A DNA stretch of 64,000 bases, from positions 58,694 to 122,693 of the forward strand of contig NZ_CACRYJ010000034.1 of NCBI RefSeq assembly GCF_902703175.1, in the 5' to 3' direction. Under the pieces are notes generated by a model. That model was not told where the DNA came from and did no database searches. It saw nothing but the letters and a program-made list of their open reading frames with translations. Each line of letters opens with the position of its first letter. The stretch's first letter is position 1. This DNA comes from Occultella aeris (GTDB taxonomy: Bacteria; Actinomycetota; Actinomycetes; Actinomycetales; Beutenbergiaceae). Below, one piece after another: positions 16,255 to 23,988 of the stretch. The translations under genes and the position numbers were made by a program.

Positions 16255-16935
16255 TCAGCTGGGAGCGCCGGGCGGCGGCAGGATCGAACGGGCATCGAGC
16301 CCGCGGACTTCGACCGGTGGTGAGTCGAGCACGGCGACCGCCGCGCGATGACTCGCATCCACGACGACGTCATGCACCTGGAGGCGAGGAGATTCGTCCG
16401 GCAGGGCCGGTGACGCGGCCTTGACCGCCGCCTCCCTACGGACCCACCTGCCGGTGAACTCCCACGCCCGGTCGGCGTCGCCGAGCCCCAGCAGCGCATC
16501 CGCATCCCGATCGCCCAGGCCGACCCGGGCCAGCCCCACGTGGTCGAGCGCCGGATCGACCACCTCGACGTCCACGCCCACGGGTCCGTCGCGACCGGCC
16601 GCGACCACCACCCAGGCGCCCGAGTGGGAGACCGACACCTCGAGGGTCTCCCCGGGTCGGCGGAGGTCGTCGGTGAGCCTGACCTTGCCGTGGGGTCGGC
16701 CACAGGTCGGACAGGTCCGGTCGAGCGGCACGCTCTGCGGGGCGATGGCCAGGTCGCTGGAGAAGATCCGGCGCACGGCGACCGCGCCGACCAGGAACCG
16801 GGCCCGGTCGGCGCTCTGACCGTAGGCGGCGTAGCGGCGAGCCTCCACCGGGTCCAGCAGCTCGAGCCAGGCCGGATCCGCCACGTCGAACGGCGCCCAC
16901 CACAGCGTCACCGTTCCGTGTCGCAACCGCACCAC
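16255..16935 (-). CDS. 4'-phosphopantetheinyl transferase, Sfp-type
   Basis: A 226-residue enzyme that would transfer phosphopantetheine from CoA to carrier proteins. The signatures are VSHSG (102-106), VGVDVE with metal ligands D122 and E124 (119-124) and WVRREAAVKA with E168 and K172. The Sfp class normally serves PKS/NRPS carriers, but none is encoded here. It converges on the MFS gene with no gap (16254/16255). GTG 16935 is 6 nt after a TACAGT -10 box (leaderless); a second GTG follows directly. Confidence 0.9.
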   Translation of the reverse strand: MVRLRHGTVTLWWAPFDVADPAWLELLDPVEARRYAAYGQSADRARFLVGAVAVRRIFSSDLAIAPQSVPLDRTCPTCGRPHGKVRLTDDLRRPGETLEVSVSHSGAWVVVAAGRDGPVGVDVEVVDPALDHVGLARVGLGDRDADALLGLGDADRAWEFTGRWVRREAAVKAASPALPDESPRLQVHDVVVDASHRAAVAVLDSPPVEVRGLDARSILPPPGAPS

Positions 16936-16941
16936 CCCGCG

Positions 16942-16947
16942 ACTGTA
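16942..16947 (-). promoter_or_regulatory. -10 box of leaderless phosphopantetheinyl transferase gene
   Basis: TACAGT on the minus strand ends 6 nt before GTG 16935; there is no Shine-Dalgarno sequence between them. Confidence 0.6.
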
Positions 16948-17069
16948 CAGCGCGCATGAGGGCCGCCCTCAGGCGCGCAGCCGCGGCAACGCTGCCGGTC
17001 ACGATCGCCCGCAGACCAGCGGCGGGCGGCCTGACCGGGGCGGGCAGCCGTCCGCCAATGCGTCGGGCC

Positions 17070-17075
17070 TATAGT
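17070..17075 (+). promoter_or_regulatory. -10 box of leaderless AraC-type gene
   Basis: TATAGT ends 7 nt before GTG 17083, the best -10 match in the window for a leaderless gene. Confidence 0.65.
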
Positions 17076-17082
17076 TTCGACG

Positions 17083-17799
17083 GTGGGCCTGCTGTTCGAT
17101 ACGCGTTCGTCGGACTCGTCATGGATCGACTCGGTCTGGACCTGCCGGAGCGAGCAGGTCACGCAGATGACGTCGGTGGCGTCCGAGACGTGGGGCTTGG
17201 TGTTCTGGGAGCAGGGCCGCACGGCACACGCGGCCGTCACCGGTCCCGAGAGCTGCTCCGGCACCGCCGACGTGCCGGAGGATGCGACGTTCCTCGGCAT
17301 CCAGTTCGCGGTCGGAACGTCGCTGCGGATGGTGAGCACCCCGTCCCTGGTCGACGGCGGGATCGTCCTACCCGACGCGAGCCGGCTGACCTTCTGGCTG
17401 GACGGTCGACGCTGGGCGAAACCGCAGTCCGATGACGCCGAGGGTCTCGTCGAGGGTCTCGTCCGAGACACCGTGGTGGTTCGAGACCCGCTGGTCACGC
17501 AGGCCGTACGTGGCAACGGTGACGGCCGGGCCGTCACCGACCGAACTCTCGAGCGGCGGTTCCGCGCGGCCACGGGTCTGAGCCGAGGGGCCGTCCGGCA
17601 GATCGAACGCGTCCGCGTCGCCGCCGACCTCCTCATCGCCGGCGAGACGGTCAGCGACGTGGTCGTCAAACTCGGGTACTACGACGAACCTCACCTCGCC
17701 CGGGCGCTGCGACGACACGTCGGGCGCACGGCACGCCAACTCCGCGAAGGGCTGGGCGGCGCGATCGCGCTCGATGCCGCTCAGCGCACGACCTCGTAG
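17083..17799 (+). CDS. AraC-family transcriptional regulator
   Basis: A 238-residue protein. The N-terminal part is beta-rich and lacks a recognisable ligand signature. Residues about 145-225 hold the AraC double helix-turn-helix (RTLERRFRAATGLSRGAVRQIERVRVAADLL, then VSDVVVKLGYYDEPHLARALRRHVGRTARQLRE). It converges on the DHFR-like reductase with a 19-bp overlap of the two coding ends (17781-17799), which makes co-regulation by shared transcription likely. Start GTG 17083 follows the leaderless -10. Confidence 0.88.
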   Translation: MGLLFDTRSSDSSWIDSVWTCRSEQVTQMTSVASETWGLVFWEQGRTAHAAVTGPESCSGTADVPEDATFLGIQFAVGTSLRMVSTPSLVDGGIVLPDASRLTFWLDGRRWAKPQSDDAEGLVEGLVRDTVVVRDPLVTQAVRGNGDGRAVTDRTLERRFRAATGLSRGAVRQIERVRVAADLLIAGETVSDVVVKLGYYDEPHLARALRRHVGRTARQLREGLGGAIALDAAQRTTS

Positions 17800-18356
17800 A
17801 GGAGCTTGGTCACGCCATTGGAGTAGGACGCGGACTCCCTCAGGTGCAGCTTCTGGATGTCCCGGTCCGCCGTGCTGAACAGGCTCTTGCCCGCTCCCAG
17901 CAGGACGGGAAAGACGAGCAGGTTGTACCGGTCGATCAGGTCGGCGTCCGAGAGGCGCCGGGCGAGTTCGGCACTGCCGTGGATGAAAATGGCGCCACCC
18001 TCACCCTGCTTCAGCTCGGCGACGTCGTCGGTCGACCGCAGGATCGTGGTCGTGCCCCAGTCCTGGACGAGGGCGTCGTCGGCGAGACTGCTCGAGACGA
18101 CGTACTTCGGAAGGTCCTTGTAGGCGACGTGATCCTCTGAGCCGGGCCAGAACGGTGCGAACGCCTCGTAGCTGCGGCGACCGAACATCAGTGCCGAGGT
18201 CTCCTCGATCTCCTCCGCCTTGAGGGAGTAGGCCTCGGCCACGAACTCGGTGTCGAACACCCATCCGCCACTGCGGTGACCTTCGGCCGTGCCGCCCGGC
18301 GAGTCGACCACGCCGTCGAGCGACATGAAGCCCGTGTAGACCAGATCCCGTGCCAT
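17781..18356 (-). CDS. Dihydrofolate reductase / RibD C-terminal-like family protein
   Basis: A 191-residue protein of the bacterial DHFR-like family: an N-terminal YTGFMSLDGVVDSPGG strand, LMFGRRSYEAFAPFW, a central VVSSSL and a glycine-rich loop IFIHGSAELARRL. This family is widespread in actinobacteria and of uncertain substrate; a NADPH-dependent reductase role is inferred from the fold. AGGAGGA lies 7 nt before ATG 18356. It overlaps the convergent AraC gene by 19 bp. The 166 bp upstream (18357-18522) contain no gene or repeat that I can see. Confidence 0.85.
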   Translation of the reverse strand: MARDLVYTGFMSLDGVVDSPGGTAEGHRSGGWVFDTEFVAEAYSLKAEEIEETSALMFGRRSYEAFAPFWPGSEDHVAYKDLPKYVVSSSLADDALVQDWGTTTILRSTDDVAELKQGEGGAIFIHGSAELARRLSDADLIDRYNLLVFPVLLGAGKSLFSTADRDIQKLHLRESASYSNGVTKLLYEVVR

Positions 18357-18522
18357 GCAGTCCTCCTGAGTTCGGCCGGCGGTGACCGCCGGCAGCGAGT
18401 GTATGGCGACGCGGGCGTCAGGTTGACGCACCAGCGAAGCGGCCGCGCACCAGTGTAGGAACGGTCGGCATCGTGGTCTTGGACGAAAACGACACGACCG
18501 TGCCCGGTTCGCGTGCCCGGCG

Positions 18523-19389
18523 TCAGGCGAGGGCGAGTCCCGGCCCGGCCAGGGTGGCACGGTCATGGACGTCGAGGATCTGGCCCTCGTCCGCCGTCGG
18601 CGTGGCGCCGAGGCGCTCGACCAGGTGGCAGGTGGCGTAGCCGCGGCAGCGTTGCCGGTAGATCTGGATCCAGGACTCGGTCCGAGCCTGCGTCGCGGCG
18701 TCGGGGTAGGGCCACGCGATCGTGATGCGCGGTGCACCGCAGCGCCACGGCTTCGGGGTGAGCCGCGCCCGGTAGGTCCGGTGGGTCGCGCACAGCGTCA
18801 CGTAGACCGGATCCGAGGCGAGCTCGTGCAGGATCCGTTCGGCCTCCGGGGAGTCCGGGGCCGCGGCGGTGCCCGTCACGATCACCCGGAGCCCGGCGGC
18901 GGTCCGGTACACGTGCGCGCCGAGCGCCGGGTTCGTCGCGGCGAACGCCCGGATCCGATCCAGAGCCACGTCCGCGGGACCACCTGCCGGCGCAGGCGTG
19001 GGCGGCCCGCCGAACATCCGGCGCAGGAACCCGCCGGCTCGTGCGAAGGACGCCGCGGCGGGCAGGTCCACGTCCGCGATCAGCACCCGGTCGGTGTTCA
19101 GGACCTCGGCGCCGTAGCGATTGCGGGTGGTCGCTGCGATGAGCGTGCCATCGGCGCCGTGGAACTCCTGCAGGGTCTGCTCCCGCAGCGGCATGCGCGG
19201 GTAGTAGCGGCCCGGCCGGGCTCCCGCCGCCAGCCGTGCCACGGTCTCGGTCAGACGCCGGCTCGCGACTTCACGGGCGTGGCCGAACGAGGTGGTGGAC
19301 CAACCCCAGATCGTGAGCCGCAGCGGCGTCCCGTCGGCGGAGGTGGCCGGCCCGACCACCTTCTCCCAGAAGCGCGGGATCGGCTGCAT
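18523..19389 (-). CDS. Conserved-looking hypothetical protein with IADVDLP motif
   Basis: A 288-residue soluble protein that I cannot assign. It has distinct segments: FWEKVVGPATS near the start, VLIADVDLP at 103-110 (an acidic DVD on a beta strand), YRTAAGLRVIVTG at 161-173 and YRARLTPKPWR at 206-216. The DxD strand followed by a YRTxxGLR strand faintly recalls archaeo-eukaryotic primase folds, but the required His motif is missing, so I do not claim that. It lies 27 bp after the cyclodeaminase gene. However, it has its own TAGGAT -10 box 6 nt before the ATG. Confidence 0.6.
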   Translation of the reverse strand: MQPIPRFWEKVVGPATSADGTPLRLTIWGWSTTSFGHAREVASRRLTETVARLAAGARPGRYYPRMPLREQTLQEFHGADGTLIAATTRNRYGAEVLNTDRVLIADVDLPAAASFARAGGFLRRMFGGPPTPAPAGGPADVALDRIRAFAATNPALGAHVYRTAAGLRVIVTGTAAAPDSPEAERILHELASDPVYVTLCATHRTYRARLTPKPWRCGAPRITIAWPYPDAATQARTESWIQIYRQRCRGYATCHLVERLGATPTADEGQILDVHDRATLAGPGLALA

Positions 19390-19395
19390 GAACCG

Positions 19396-19401
19396 ATCCT
19401 A
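19396..19401 (-). promoter_or_regulatory. -10 box of leaderless hypothetical gene 18523-19389
   Basis: TAGGAT on the minus strand ends 6 nt before ATG 19389. It lies in the 27-bp gap after the cyclodeaminase, so the gene may be transcribed separately from the catabolic operon. Confidence 0.55.
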
Positions 19402-19416
19402 GGTGGGTCGCACGGG

Positions 19417-20073
19417 TCAGGCGCGGGCCAGTTCGACGATCGTCATGCTCTCGGGCTCGACCCGCACCCGCGCGCGGATCCGGTCGGACATCGCCTCGGC
19501 GCGGGTCGCGGCCGCGTCGAGCGTGGTGATCGCGGCGCGCAGGGGTAGGCCGGCCCCGTTGCTGTCCCCGGCCCGGGCGGCGCACGCCAGGTCCACCTCG
19601 ATCATCAGCACCGACGCCCGCAGCGCTGCCGCCAGGGTCGAGGCGGCGACCCCGAGATCGGAGATCACCACCGGGTTGCCGTGGGTGGCCAGCGCCGCGA
19701 GGTCCGGCATCAGGTCGAGTCCGGCCCGGCCCAGTTCGACGGCGGTCAGCGCCGCCGCGATCGAGGCCGCCACGATCGCGGCGTCCCGGTCCCGGCGCTG
19801 CCCCGGGCTCGCCTCGGGCAGACGGAACGCGGCGGCGAAGCGGGCGGAGGCGGCCCCGTCGGCCTCGACCAGGTCCGCCGCCCGCGCGCGGATCTCCTCG
19901 GTGCGCCGACGCAGCGCGGTGATCGATGCGGGTCCGTTCGGCCAGTCGGTGCTGTACCCGGCCACCATCGAGGCGAGCGCGGCCGCCACGCCGAGCAGCG
20001 CGCCGGCGGCGGCGCCACCACCGGGGTCGGGCTGCGGTGCGGCCAGTCGGTCGAGCCAGGTGGGTGTGCTCAT
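19417..20073 (-). CDS. Cyclodeaminase/cyclohydrolase family protein (FTCD C-terminal-like)
   Basis: A 218-residue all-helical protein with the family hallmark PDPGGGAAAGALLGVAAAL near the N-terminus. Relatives are formimidoyltetrahydrofolate cyclodeaminases, which release ammonia from a formimino-folate, and methenyl-THF cyclohydrolases. It is the third gene of a tightly overlapping amidase, cysteine hydrolase, cyclodeaminase unit (ATGA overlap, 20070-20073). This points to a pathway in which a one-carbon formimino or formamide unit is captured by folate (inference). Confidence 0.85.
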   Translation of the reverse strand: MSTPTWLDRLAAPQPDPGGGAAAGALLGVAAALASMVAGYSTDWPNGPASITALRRRTEEIRARAADLVEADGAASARFAAAFRLPEASPGQRRDRDAAIVAASIAAALTAVELGRAGLDLMPDLAALATHGNPVVISDLGVAASTLAAALRASVLMIEVDLACAARAGDSNGAGLPLRAAITTLDAAATRAEAMSDRIRARVRVEPESMTIVELARA

Positions 20074-20873
20074 GGTCGCGGCTCCAGATCGGTGGGTGAT
20101 TCACGGTCCGGTGAGCCGAGCGCGGCGAGCAGGTCGGCTCCGGTCGCCGTGAAGCCGAAGCACTGCCGGACGTTGTACACGGTGGCGTCCAGACAGAACT
20201 GGGGGCTGGTGGTGGCGACCGCGTCCTCGAGCATCACCACGTCGTAGCCGAGGTTCGCGGCGTCGATGAGCGTCGCGAACACGCACTGGTCCGCGTTCAC
20301 GCCGGTCAGCAGCAGGCTGTCCACCCGAAGGTTGCGCAGGATCGAGTCCAGCGGGGTGTCGGTGAACCCGCTCATCCGGTACTTGTCCACCCGCAGGTCG
20401 CCCGGCTCCGCAGTGAGCCCGTCCACGACGGCCGCCGCCCACGAGTCCTTCTGGAGCACCGCGGACCCGGTCGGCGAGTCGGTGGAGCCGATCCCGCCGC
20501 CGGTGCCGTCGGCGTCGTACACGTGCAGCACCCCGGGCGGCAGGTTCGCCAGATCCGGCCGGTTGCCCCAGTTCACCCACACGACCGGCACACCCGCCGT
20601 GCGCAGCGCCGGCAGCAGTCCGGACAGGACCCCGGTCGGCGCGGCGGCACCGCTGACGTCCACGCCGATCCCGCCGAGCCAGCCGTCCGGGTGGCAGAAG
20701 TCGTTCTGCATGTCGATCACGAGCACGGCGGTGCTGGCCAGATCAAGGGTGAGCCGCTGCGGCTGCGCGGGAATCGTCACCGGGCGTTCGGGCCGGGCCG
20801 GTCGGCGCAAGTCGACGGCGGACGCAGACAATCCCCAGCTGTTGCGTGGGCGGTCGGTCGCCGTGAGCGTCAT
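20070..20873 (-). CDS. Isochorismatase-family cysteine hydrolase (RutB / biuret / N-carbamoylsarcosine hydrolase type)
   Basis: A 267-residue enzyme. LVIDMQNDFCHPDGWLG supplies the catalytic Asp, VDKYRMSGFTDTPLD the Lys region, and LLTGVNADQCVFATLIDAANLGYDVVMLEDA the nucleophilic Cys. The extended form with GxNxDxCVxxT and the carboxy tail containing CFGFTAT resembles ureidoacrylate, biuret and N-carbamoyl amidohydrolases rather than true isochorismatases. It likely hydrolyses a ureido or amide bond to ammonia and CO2. ATG 20873 overlaps the amidase stop, and its own stop overlaps the cyclodeaminase ATG. Confidence 0.87.
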   Translation of the reverse strand: MTLTATDRPRNSWGLSASAVDLRRPARPERPVTIPAQPQRLTLDLASTAVLVIDMQNDFCHPDGWLGGIGVDVSGAAAPTGVLSGLLPALRTAGVPVVWVNWGNRPDLANLPPGVLHVYDADGTGGGIGSTDSPTGSAVLQKDSWAAAVVDGLTAEPGDLRVDKYRMSGFTDTPLDSILRNLRVDSLLLTGVNADQCVFATLIDAANLGYDVVMLEDAVATTSPQFCLDATVYNVRQCFGFTATGADLLAALGSPDRESPTDLEPRP

Positions 20874-22483
20874 CGGGCCTCCTGGGTGAGCAGAGCGAGC
20901 AGGGAGCGGTCCGCGCCGGGCCCACCGACGAGGCCGAGTCCGAGGGGCAGGGTGCCCACCCGTGCCGCCGGGACGCTGAGCTGTGGCAGCCCGGCGAGCG
21001 AGGCGAGGCAGGTCAGCCGCAGGGTCGCCGCCCGGGTGGACTCGACCACGGCCGCCTTCGCGCCGACCGGCGGGGCCGTCGAGGAGGTGGACGGCAGGGC
21101 GAGCAGGACGCCGTCGGGCAGTGCCCCGACGAGGGCATCGCGGGCCGCCGCCAGCACCTCGGTCGCGCTCTCGCGCAATTCCTCGTCGACCTCGGCACCG
21201 GCACGGAACCGGGCGGCCACGGCCGCGTCGAGGCGGTCGCCGTGGCCCTGCACGAAGGACCGGTGGGTCGCCCAGGCCTGAGCCTGCTGGACGGTGCGGA
21301 AGGCGGCGAACCAGGAGGCCAGCAGTTCGGGGTCGAGGTCCGCCGCCTCCACCCGGGCGCCGGCGCGCAACGCGAGCGCACGCAGTGCTGCCTCCGTGGC
21401 CAGGCGGGCGTCGGGCTCGGCCAGTCCCATGAGCTCGTCGACGACGACGATGGTCTCGGTCGGGACCACCGTCGCCGGCGGCAGCAGCGCGCCCGCCGCG
21501 CGGCTCAGCGTCGCGGCGTCGCGGGTGAGTACGCCGACGGTGTCGAACGACGGCGCCAACCCGACGAGCCCGTCCCGGCTGACGGCGTCGTGGGTGGTGC
21601 GCAGACCGTACAGGCCGCAGTACGAGGCCGGCACCCGGATCGAGCCGGCGGTGTCGGTGCCGAGACCGATGTCCGCGACGCCCGCCGCGACGGCAGCGGC
21701 GGGCCCGCTCGTGGACCCGCCGGTGATCCGCCCGGGTGCGGCCGGGTTGGGCGGGGCGCCGTAGTGGACGTTCTCCCCGGCCAGGGAGAACGCGAGCTCG
21801 TCGGTGTGGGCGATCCCGGCGACGTCCGCGCCGGCCTCGAGCAGGGCACGCACGGCAGCGGCGTCGACCGCCTCGATCGGCGCGGCATCGACCCACGTCG
21901 GGTTGCCAGCCCCGATCCGTTCGCCGGCGACCGCGAACAGGTCCTTCACGGCCACCCGGGCGCCGGTCAGTGGGCCACCGGGGGACCCCGCCCGCAGTGG
22001 GGCCGGCCCGGGTGGCACCCGCCAGATCGTCGGGTCGACGTCCGCGCCGGGCACCGGGGCGAAGGCCGGCCCGGGCACCGTCGACACGTGCGCCGTGCTC
22101 ACCCGCCAGGAGCCGCCGTCGCCACGTTCCCACACCTGGGTCTGAACTCCGGTGCCGCCGTCGGCGCGGACACTCTCGGCGACGAGCAGGGCGACGCCGT
22201 CGGCGAGCGCGCGTAGGTGCACCCGGGTGAGCTGACGGTGCGGCACCCCGCCCCGGCCGGCCCGGAACGCCGCGATGTGGTCGTGGCCGACAAGAACGGC
22301 GCCGGCATCCGCACGCAGGGTGCGCCCACCGGGTGCGAACAGCGCGTCCAGCTCAGGCACGTCGTTGCCGATCAGAGCACGCTCGTAACGCCAGAACGCC
22401 TCGAGCAGGGCCGGGTCACCGAGCGGAGCCGGATCGGGCCCCTGGCCGGTCGCACCGACCAACTCGGGGCCTTGTTCGGGCAC
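20870..22483 (-). CDS. AtzH-like (DUF3225) domain fused to amidase-signature hydrolase
   Basis: An N-terminal domain of about 120 residues (ALLEAFWRYERALIGNDVPELDALFAPG ... WRVSTAHVS) matches the AtzH/DUF3225 nuclear-transport-factor-like fold. It is followed by an amidase-signature enzyme with catalytic Lys in VAVKDLF, cis-Ser in GGSTSG and nucleophile Ser in DTAGSIRVPAS. In cyanuric-acid and ureide pathways such domains act on carboxylated ureas and allophanate. I set the start at GTG 22483, because the frame can be extended to ATG 22612 only through the operator region 22548-22566 and non-protein-like sequence. The start is uncertain (TTG 22462 is another option). Confidence 0.82.
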   Translation of the reverse strand: MPEQGPELVGATGQGPDPAPLGDPALLEAFWRYERALIGNDVPELDALFAPGGRTLRADAGAVLVGHDHIAAFRAGRGGVPHRQLTRVHLRALADGVALLVAESVRADGGTGVQTQVWERGDGGSWRVSTAHVSTVPGPAFAPVPGADVDPTIWRVPPGPAPLRAGSPGGPLTGARVAVKDLFAVAGERIGAGNPTWVDAAPIEAVDAAAVRALLEAGADVAGIAHTDELAFSLAGENVHYGAPPNPAAPGRITGGSTSGPAAAVAAGVADIGLGTDTAGSIRVPASYCGLYGLRTTHDAVSRDGLVGLAPSFDTVGVLTRDAATLSRAAGALLPPATVVPTETIVVVDELMGLAEPDARLATEAALRALALRAGARVEAADLDPELLASWFAAFRTVQQAQAWATHRSFVQGHGDRLDAAVAARFRAGAEVDEELRESATEVLAAARDALVGALPDGVLLALPSTSSTAPPVGAKAAVVESTRAATLRLTCLASLAGLPQLSVPAARVGTLPLGLGLVGGPGADRSLLALLTQEAR

Positions 22484-22547
22484 CGCCGGCGCGGGGACGG
22501 AATGCAGCGAGCGGGGGTGGGGGGTCCCGGTCCGACCGTACCGACGA

Positions 22548-22566
22548 GTGTTGATGGGACGAACAT
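22548..22566. promoter_or_regulatory. Operator site A of the catabolic regulon
   Basis: GTGTTGATG-G-GACGAACAT matches 14 of 18 specified positions of the palindrome ATGTTGATG-N-CATCAACAT found intact at 33612-33630. It lies 65 bp before the proposed start of the amidase operon, on its promoter side. Confidence 0.6.
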
Positions 22567-22634
22567 CCGTCACAAAGGTCTTACCTGCGCGAAACACGGC
22601 GCCGCGCGGCATCCTTCCTCGGACCGCCGGCGGC

Positions 22635-23246
22635 TCAGGGCAGCACGGGGAAGCTGCGCCACCCGGCGCCGTCGGAGCGGAACCGGGTCTTCGCGGCCGG
22701 GGTCGTCTCCGTGCCCACCTGCCAGAAGTCCACGCCGCAGGGCCTCAGCTCGATCGTGGTCCAGCTCGCGGGGGCGGGCAGGGTCTGCGGGTCCCGTGCG
22801 GCCGCTGCCGCGAAGGCCTTCTCGACGGCGCCCGCCGGGACCTCGTAGTCGGGTCCCCTCAGCGCGGGAGTCAGGTCCTCGTACGCCCACGCGACGAGCT
22901 GCAGCGGCCGGGGCCGGGTCGGGTAGGCGGCCGTGGTGACCGCCCGGTCGAGCTCGGTCGCCGCACCGGTCAGGATGGCCTGCCGGCCGAGCGACGGCCA
23001 GTGGAACACTGCGCTCACCCGCGGGTTGTCGGCCAGGTCCCGGGTCTTGGCCGTGGGGGAGGAGGAGTGGAACCGGAGCGAGTGATCGTCGATCGCCGTC
23101 ACCAGCACCGTGCGGGCATGCGGGCTCCCGTCGGCGTCGGCGGTGGCCAGGGTCATCGTGGACGGCATCGGGACACCGGCCGCCTCGGCCTCGGCGACCC
23201 ATCGGGCCAGGACGTCCAGCGGGTTGCCGGTGAGGGTCTCGATCAT
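22635..23246 (-). CDS. Pyridoxamine 5'-phosphate oxidase-like flavoprotein
   Basis: A 203-residue split-barrel FMN protein resembling PdxH: PSTMTLATADADGSPHARTVLV, SSPTAKTRDLADNPRVSAVFHW (FMN and substrate loop), a C-terminal dimerisation part ending in RLRSDG-like RFRSDGAGW and a short tail. It may be a genuine PNP oxidase, or an FMN oxidase or reductase recruited to this cluster. Its ATG overlaps the stop of the XRE-cupin regulator (ATGA), so the two are co-transcribed. The 22-bp gap downstream leads to the amidase promoter region. Confidence 0.82.
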   Translation of the reverse strand: MIETLTGNPLDVLARWVAEAEAAGVPMPSTMTLATADADGSPHARTVLVTAIDDHSLRFHSSSPTAKTRDLADNPRVSAVFHWPSLGRQAILTGAATELDRAVTTAAYPTRPRPLQLVAWAYEDLTPALRGPDYEVPAGAVEKAFAAAAARDPQTLPAPASWTTIELRPCGVDFWQVGTETTPAAKTRFRSDGAGWRSFPVLP

Positions 23247-23884
23247 GCTGTGGGTTCCTTCTGGAGATCGGTGGTGGACGCGTGGCCGGGTTCGGCGGCG
23301 TGGATGACGAGGACGACGCTGGGGGTCTGGCCGACCTGACGAAACCGGTGCTCGGTGCGGCCCGGGTAGCCGACCGAGTCCTGCGGGCCGAGCGTCTCGA
23401 GGCGAGCGCCGCCGTCACCGACGATCTCGACCTCGATGGCCCCGGCCACCACGTACAGGAACTCGTGGGAGTCGTGCTGGAAGAAGTCCGCGAACTCCGT
23501 CGGTGAGTTCACGAACTCCGTGACGTCGAAGTGGCGATCGTGCACGAGCAGCCGGGCGCCACCGGTCAGCACGTCCACGAGGTCGGCGTCGCTGCCGCGC
23601 ACCACCGCGTCTGCCGACGACGCCGCCGCGGCGGACAACAACGCCTGCTGGGTGGTGCCGAGGGCCTGCGCGATCTGGAACAGCGACCGCATCGACGGGC
23701 GGGCCCGGCCACGCTCCAACTGGGACAGGAACGGGTGGGACAGCCCGCTCGCGGCGGCCACCTGGACCAGCGTCAGCGAGCGCTCCTTACGGAGCCCGCG
23801 GATCGCCTGGCCGAGCCGCACATCCGCCTCCCGTTCGGCGCCGGCCGGGCGCTTCGGACGGCGTTTCGCCTGCTCTGCGGTCAT
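23243..23884 (-). CDS. XRE-family regulator with cupin sensor domain
   Basis: A regulator of about 213 residues. The N-terminal helix-turn-helix (LGQAIRGLRKERSLTLVQVAAASGLSHPFLSQLERGRARPSMRSLFQIAQAL) is followed by a C-terminal cupin barrel (HDSHEFLYVVAGAIEVEI ... DSVGYPGRTEHRFR). This architecture (PuuR-like) is usual for repressors of amine and amide catabolism that bind a pathway metabolite. It is divergent from the 7-gene catabolic operon, with operator site B between them. ATG 23884 is used; GTG 23890 is possible. Confidence 0.9.
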   Translation of the reverse strand: MTAEQAKRRPKRPAGAEREADVRLGQAIRGLRKERSLTLVQVAAASGLSHPFLSQLERGRARPSMRSLFQIAQALGTTQQALLSAAAASSADAVVRGSDADLVDVLTGGARLLVHDRHFDVTEFVNSPTEFADFFQHDSHEFLYVVAGAIEVEIVGDGGARLETLGPQDSVGYPGRTEHRFRQVGQTPSVVLVIHAAEPGHASTTDLQKEPTA

Positions 23885-23944
23885 GTTCACACACCCGGTT
23901 CGGTTCGGTTACGTCTCGGAAACAGTCGCTGCCTACGTTTCTCG

Positions 23945-23963
23945 ATGTTACTCACATCAACAT
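23945..23963. promoter_or_regulatory. Operator site B of the catabolic regulon
   Basis: ATGTTACTC-A-CATCAACAT matches 15 of 18 positions of the 19-bp palindrome. It lies between the divergent XRE-cupin regulator (ATG 23884) and the MBL-led operon (ATG 23989), where it could serve both promoters. Confidence 0.7.
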
Positions 23964-23988
23964 TCCTCGACGAGCCAAGGAGGTGGCC

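Noticed and set aside
18523-19389. Archaeo-eukaryotic-type primase/polymerase
   Set aside because: A DxD strand alone is not enough: the conserved His motif is missing, and there is no replication or mobile-element context.
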